Part shown: piece by piece, positions 59,601-64,000 of the stretch
Layout of the letters: every line of letters starts with the position of its first letter
Numbering within the stretch: position 1 is the stretch's first letter
The notes under the pieces: generated by a model
The model's database searches: none
What the model was told of the DNA's origin: nothing
The model's input: the letters and a program-made list of their open reading frames with translations, nothing else
Assembly: GCA_013400115.1 (NCBI GenBank)
Contig: VXBP01000410.1
Span: forward strand, 1 to 64,000
Length of the DNA stretch: 64,000 nucleotides
Source of the DNA: Rhinopomastus cyanomelas
Taxonomy: Eukaryota; Chordata; Aves; Bucerotiformes; Rhinopomastidae
Direction: 5' to 3'
Translations under genes and position numbers: made by a program

Positions 59601-62010
59601 AGTTGCTCAACCTGAAGTAGTTTTTGGCTCCAAATAGATCATAGATCCACTCTGTATGCTCTGGTTGGGTGTTTGTATTTTTTCCCTTCCTCCTTCACCC
59701 CTCCATCTCTTAGCTCATTGCAATCCTACCTTTAGTTTAAATTATAACCTCTTCTGAAAATACAAATTGGCCAGGTTGCTTGTTCTGAGAGATGTTTAAA
59801 TATTTCCGTTCCACAGCTTCACTCTTGCTATTGCTGTCCCAATGCTCGTGCTGTTGCTACAGTAAAAGCCTGGGGGTGTCTTGCAGGCTAGGGGCGAGAC
59901 AGAATGGTGGCCATGCATGCAATTAGTCCAAGGCCAGCTGAGTTTCTTGACTAGCTTGTTCACAGTCCAATCACTCAAATGGTCTTGCCGGCACAACTGC
60001 TAGTCACTGTGCTGCATCCAGGAACATGAGGGGAAGGCAGGAATCCTGAGGAACAGCTTGCTTCCACAAGTGTCACTCCTCTTTCCTGCAGCTCAGCATG
60101 CATACTGCTGGCAATGAGTTGTATGGCATCACTGGGCTAGAAGCTTCTCTTTTCAGGTCTCTGCCTTATATAGTGACAGCATCAGCATTTGTGCTGTGGA
60201 TGCAGCAAGGTCCTATGTGTGACATAATGTAGTGCATTCAGCTTAAGCTCTCCTGAGTGTTCTCATGGTCAGGAGAAGAAGTGAGCTAATATTTCAGTCT
60301 TTGGGATAAATCCTGAGCCATACCACTATTTCTAGTTTGTGCTTTCCTGTACTGGAGTGTCTTCTCTCCATCTGGGACCCTGGCACCTCATCTACACAGA
60401 ATTATCTCCCCAAGTGCATCCTTTTCCCATAATTTTCTGGTGATTATGGCAGGGAAGCGAGCCACAGACCCACACAGGGCTCTTGGAGTCATGCCCTTAG
60501 CAGCAGTTCAAGGCAAGCACCAAAGTGCATTGCTGTCATCTAGTGATGAACAATGACAGGTTTGCCAGTTGCAAATGAGTTGTATGGATCACAAGCATAG
60601 CTCAGGCAGCTGTTACCAGGTTTACCAGCCAAATCTGTTACGAAAAGAGCAATAGTGAGCTCTCTAACAGATGCTTGGGTCTGGACTGTGGCCAGTCCTG
60701 CAAGAAAACCTACCAACCTTTCATCTCCTCTGATATTTCCAGTTGGAAAGGAGTCTGTGAAAGCACGTTGGGTGGAAACGAGGGAGGTGACCTCGTCATC
60801 ACAATTCATAGCTTTGGTTTAGCACAAGCCATCGGAACACACGCTCCCTGAGCAGGGTCGTAGAATGCTGCAAAGTAGACGGGAAACACTTGTACCGTGT
60901 GTGGTAATGCAGCACCTCAGCTGCAGGAGGGAATGCCCAACACAGGCTGTTTCTCTGCTTGTTTGAACAGCAGCTAGGACACACCAGGAGCAGCGTCCTA
61001 GCACATTGAAGAGAATCTGTGGGAATTATTTGCGGACATGAAGATGGCCAGTTTGTGACTCCCTCTAGGTAGTACATCTTGGCTATCAGACCGGCAGCCT
61101 GGTCTGTAACAAGTTAATCCAAAGAAAATCCCTTCGTGTGCTAGGAGGAGGAACAACATGTACTGCCTCTTCCCTGCCTTAAAGCTTTTGTCCTAATGTC
61201 TAGTCACACAACTGGCTTGAGACCAGCAAGGAGAGATTTAGTGGCCTTTGGAAGTATTAGGGTCATCTGCACTTATTACATAACTGTCTGAAGTCCACTC
61301 CCTCTTCAGCTTTGATTAATGGTTTCAGTCTTAATGAGCATCCAGTGGCCAATGAATTTCTCAGCCTAATTATGTGCTGTCAAAGCACCTGCATGTAGGT
61401 TTTCAAATTTTTGATTCTGCTGTCTTGTAGCTCTGATTGATGTTGGCTACCACCAGCAGCAATAGGATTGATGTATGCCAGCTGAAGCCTCAAATGCAGA
61501 GGAATTACTTTTGTTCTGCCCTGCATATCCAACTTTTGGAAATACAATTATGCTGATCCTATGCATGGGCTCCCAGGCAGAAGCCAACCTGTCATGGGTC
61601 CTAACTGCAGGAAAACACACAGCGCCTTCAGATTTATGGCAGTAAAAGCTTTGTACCCTAGACATCAACAGTGTAATCCAAATCCATCCAGGAGCTTTTC
61701 CTTGATTAATATTCTGGTGTCTGCTGGAGTTCTGTTTGATGGGGGATTATCCTTTTGTGATTGTAGACTTACAGTTCTTCCTTGTCTATTAGTACCATGT
61801 CCCAAGGTGGTGGGAAGAGAATTATGTCAGCTCCTTCATCTTTCCTTCTAGTGTTATTGGTTATTGTTTTCACAGGCGTGATCTGAGATTTGCCCAGTAC
61901 GGAAGGTGACCCTCACGAGGAAATGTGAACAAAAGCCTGGTGACATTCTAATGCTGAGCGAGGTTCTGGTTAGTCGCCAGCTGGTCTTTACATTTTTGGT
62001 TGTGCTTTAG
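50666..62010. other. Gene-free stretch (11 kb)
   Basis: The longest stretch in the window without a recognisable transposon or exon. Open frames are all below 110 codons and match nothing I know. A splice-like block at 53884-53936 (tttag before, gtgag after, 53 bp) was noted but not called. Confidence 0.55.
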
Positions 62011-62433
62011 GGTTGAAATGCCTCTCCTATGGAGACAGGCTGAGGGAGTTGGGGCTGTTCAGCCTGGAGAAGAGAAGGGTTTGTGGTGACCTTATAGCAG
62101 CGATTCGGTACCTGAAGGGGCTGCAGGAAAGCTGGAGTGTGACTTTTTATGAGGGACTCTAGTGATAGAACAAGGGGGAATGGTTTCAAGCTAAAAGAGC
62201 GAAGACTTTAGATTATATCTTAGAAAGAAATTCCTCCCTGCGAGGGTGCTGAGGCACTGGAACAGGTTGTGCTGGGAGGTTGTGGCTGCTCCATCCCTGG
62301 AAGTACCCAAGACTAGGTTGGATGAGGCTCTGGGCAACCCGGTCTGGTGAGAGGTGTCTCTGCCCGTGGCAAGGGGTGTTGTAGCCGGGTGATCTACAAG
62401 GTCCCTTACAACCTAAATCATTCTGTGATCTGT
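62011..62433 (+). mobile_element. CR1 LINE fragment, ORF2 C-terminus and 3' UTR
   Basis: The + strand reads a broken CR1 ORF2 end: LSYGDRLRELGLFSLEKRR-like residues over 62020-62080, ggcactggaacaggttgtgc, gtgtctctgcccgtggcaag and aaggtcccttacaacctaaatcattctgtga at the end (written in parts). It has only one tail octamer. It is frameshifted and 5'-truncated. Confidence 0.85.
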
Positions 62434-64000
62434 CAAAGGAGAGGTTGAGATCTTTCATGATTCTTCCCATTCTCTATTGTCGTAGATCAGTTACATGATC
62501 CCTGAGAAAACACGGGTGTATTTCACCCCAGTTAGTAGACTATGAACTGCATGGTTGGATGGATCCGTTTAATCCACGCACCAAAATCTTACATGCGAGT
62601 CCCAATACAAGTGCTGAACATCACTAGGATTCACAGACAGTATTTTCTGCTTTTTGACCCATGGCTCAAGTGATTGGTTGGGAGTCCAGGTGGCAATAAA
62701 TTGTTTGAGTAAATACTTTTTTCTTTTTGCAACCCAGTTATTTATGTTGAGTTTAATGGTCTAGATACGGACTCTCTGAAATAGCTTTCGGTGCATTCTG
62801 TTGTGCTGTCCATTGTTCATTTTAAAGATACGTTGCTGTTCCCAGGTTTCTTATTTTCATCTATCTCTCCTTTTTTTCTAATTTCATAGCTGACAGTATC
62901 CCCTAAATGAGTAACTTCGATTGCATGCCAGCTTCTAGGGCTTGAGATCTATAGGTTGGGAGTGGAGACTGAAGGAGGGAATTGATTATACTACAGCTAT
63001 ATAAAATAAATTTTAAACAGCCACAAATGTGAATCTGTCAGACGGGAAAATAATAATCTTCTTCCATCTTCTGGTGTGGAATCTTATGTTCTTTATTGAA
63101 ATGAACAAAATACGCTTTGCTTCAAGGTCTTCTGTTTCATGACTCGTCCTCTGTGTGCCGTTATATTTTTTTATCTTGTCTAATCTTTCTTTTTATTTGC
63201 TGTTTTCTGAACTGTACATCAGGTTCTCTTGTTTGTTTAACATGAATGCTTCAGTGTGTCCCCTTGATCATTCTTACAATTTCCTCTGCTACATTTTAAT
63301 GGAGACAAGCACCTGTCTCCTGAAAACTTCCCTGAGATAAAAGCTACTTGGGCCAATGTAGAAGGAAGGGATATGGTGTCTTGTCTTATCCACTTTCCTT
63401 TTTTAACTTTAATTATTGAGTTCAAGCAAGAAAAGTTTGACATGACTGAAAATAGTTCTTGCTTTCAGGGGCGTGTGATGAAACTGAGTATCAACGGCAC
63501 ATAACAAACTCTGAACAAACACAACACTGGTAGCAAGGCTAAGTATGTGCCTGGAAGAATCCTTGCTACAGATCACCACATGCAGTTTTGGTCCTGCAGA
63601 AAACTCTGATATTCTGAAGCCTTTGCTATCACAGACCAACGCTTTAAGATAGAAAATTGCACTGATTTAGAATATCGTGTAACCCATTTTGTGAAATGGT
63701 GTTATTTGTCAGGGCTCTGTAGTCAATCAAAAGTTTTCAGTGTTTCAGAACTACCATACTGGGGTTTTTTATCAGACCCAGCTATTTCCCTGAGTTTTCC
63801 CATTTAAAAAAAAAATCTGTCATTAAACCTTTAAAAAGTAGTACAGACTCATTTTCTCATAGGATGGTTTATTCTTATTTGTGGTTGACTTAACTTTGAG
63901 TGTAGTGGTGATAATACTAGTTCATAGAAACATGACATGACAGCATGTGTTATTTCAGGATTTCTCTCTACACATATAGCTATAAGACAAAGCTCTGTAG
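62434..64000. other. Gene-free stretch at window end
   Basis: AT-rich sequence with no recognised feature. Confidence 0.55.

Noticed and set aside
1..64000. CRISPR arrays, tRNA or rRNA genes, endogenous retroviruses
   Set aside because: No regularly spaced repeats, cloverleaf-like segments, paired long terminal repeats or retroviral gene motifs were seen; all reverse transcriptase traces are of CR1 type.

Overview
This window is vertebrate nuclear DNA, almost certainly from a bird. It has spliced protein-coding exons separated by long AT-rich introns. About fifteen fragments of the CR1 LINE retrotransposon, several ending in the avian tail made of ATTCTATG-like octamers, are scattered over both strands. 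I saw no bacterial or phage genes, no CRISPR array and no operon structure. The species cannot be fixed from the sequence.

Region 1-18190 is the 3' part of one gene on the + strand. Four coding exons (4556-4693, 7296-7391, 15507-15674, 16376-16522) join in phase 0 into 182 residues plus a stop. They form the end of the catalytic domain and the whole C-terminal ricin-type lectin domain of a polypeptide N-acetylgalactosaminyltransferase. The best match from memory is GALNT9. The upstream exons lie outside the window. A 3' UTR of about 1.7 kb probably ends near an AATAAA at 18168. The introns hold CR1 copies of both orientations (one nested insertion), an NFI-like palindrome and, in the last intron, a degenerate short repeat.

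Region 18190-64000 contains no protein-coding gene I can support. It holds CR1 fragments, one non-autonomous hAT DNA transposon (24599-24865) with a perfect 8-bp target duplication that interrupts a CR1, a 75-bp tandem duplication (26066-26215), and AT-rich stretches with homeodomain/POU-type motifs that could be enhancers. The longest transposon open frame is a CR1 endonuclease (39788-40453). It belongs to a CR1 copy that appears to join its 5' half directly to a 3' tail.

The more unusual signals are retrotransposon structures: a chimeric CR1 tail shared by two loci, the internally deleted CR1, and the apparently young hAT insertion. I found no evidence of a previously undescribed multi-gene system.
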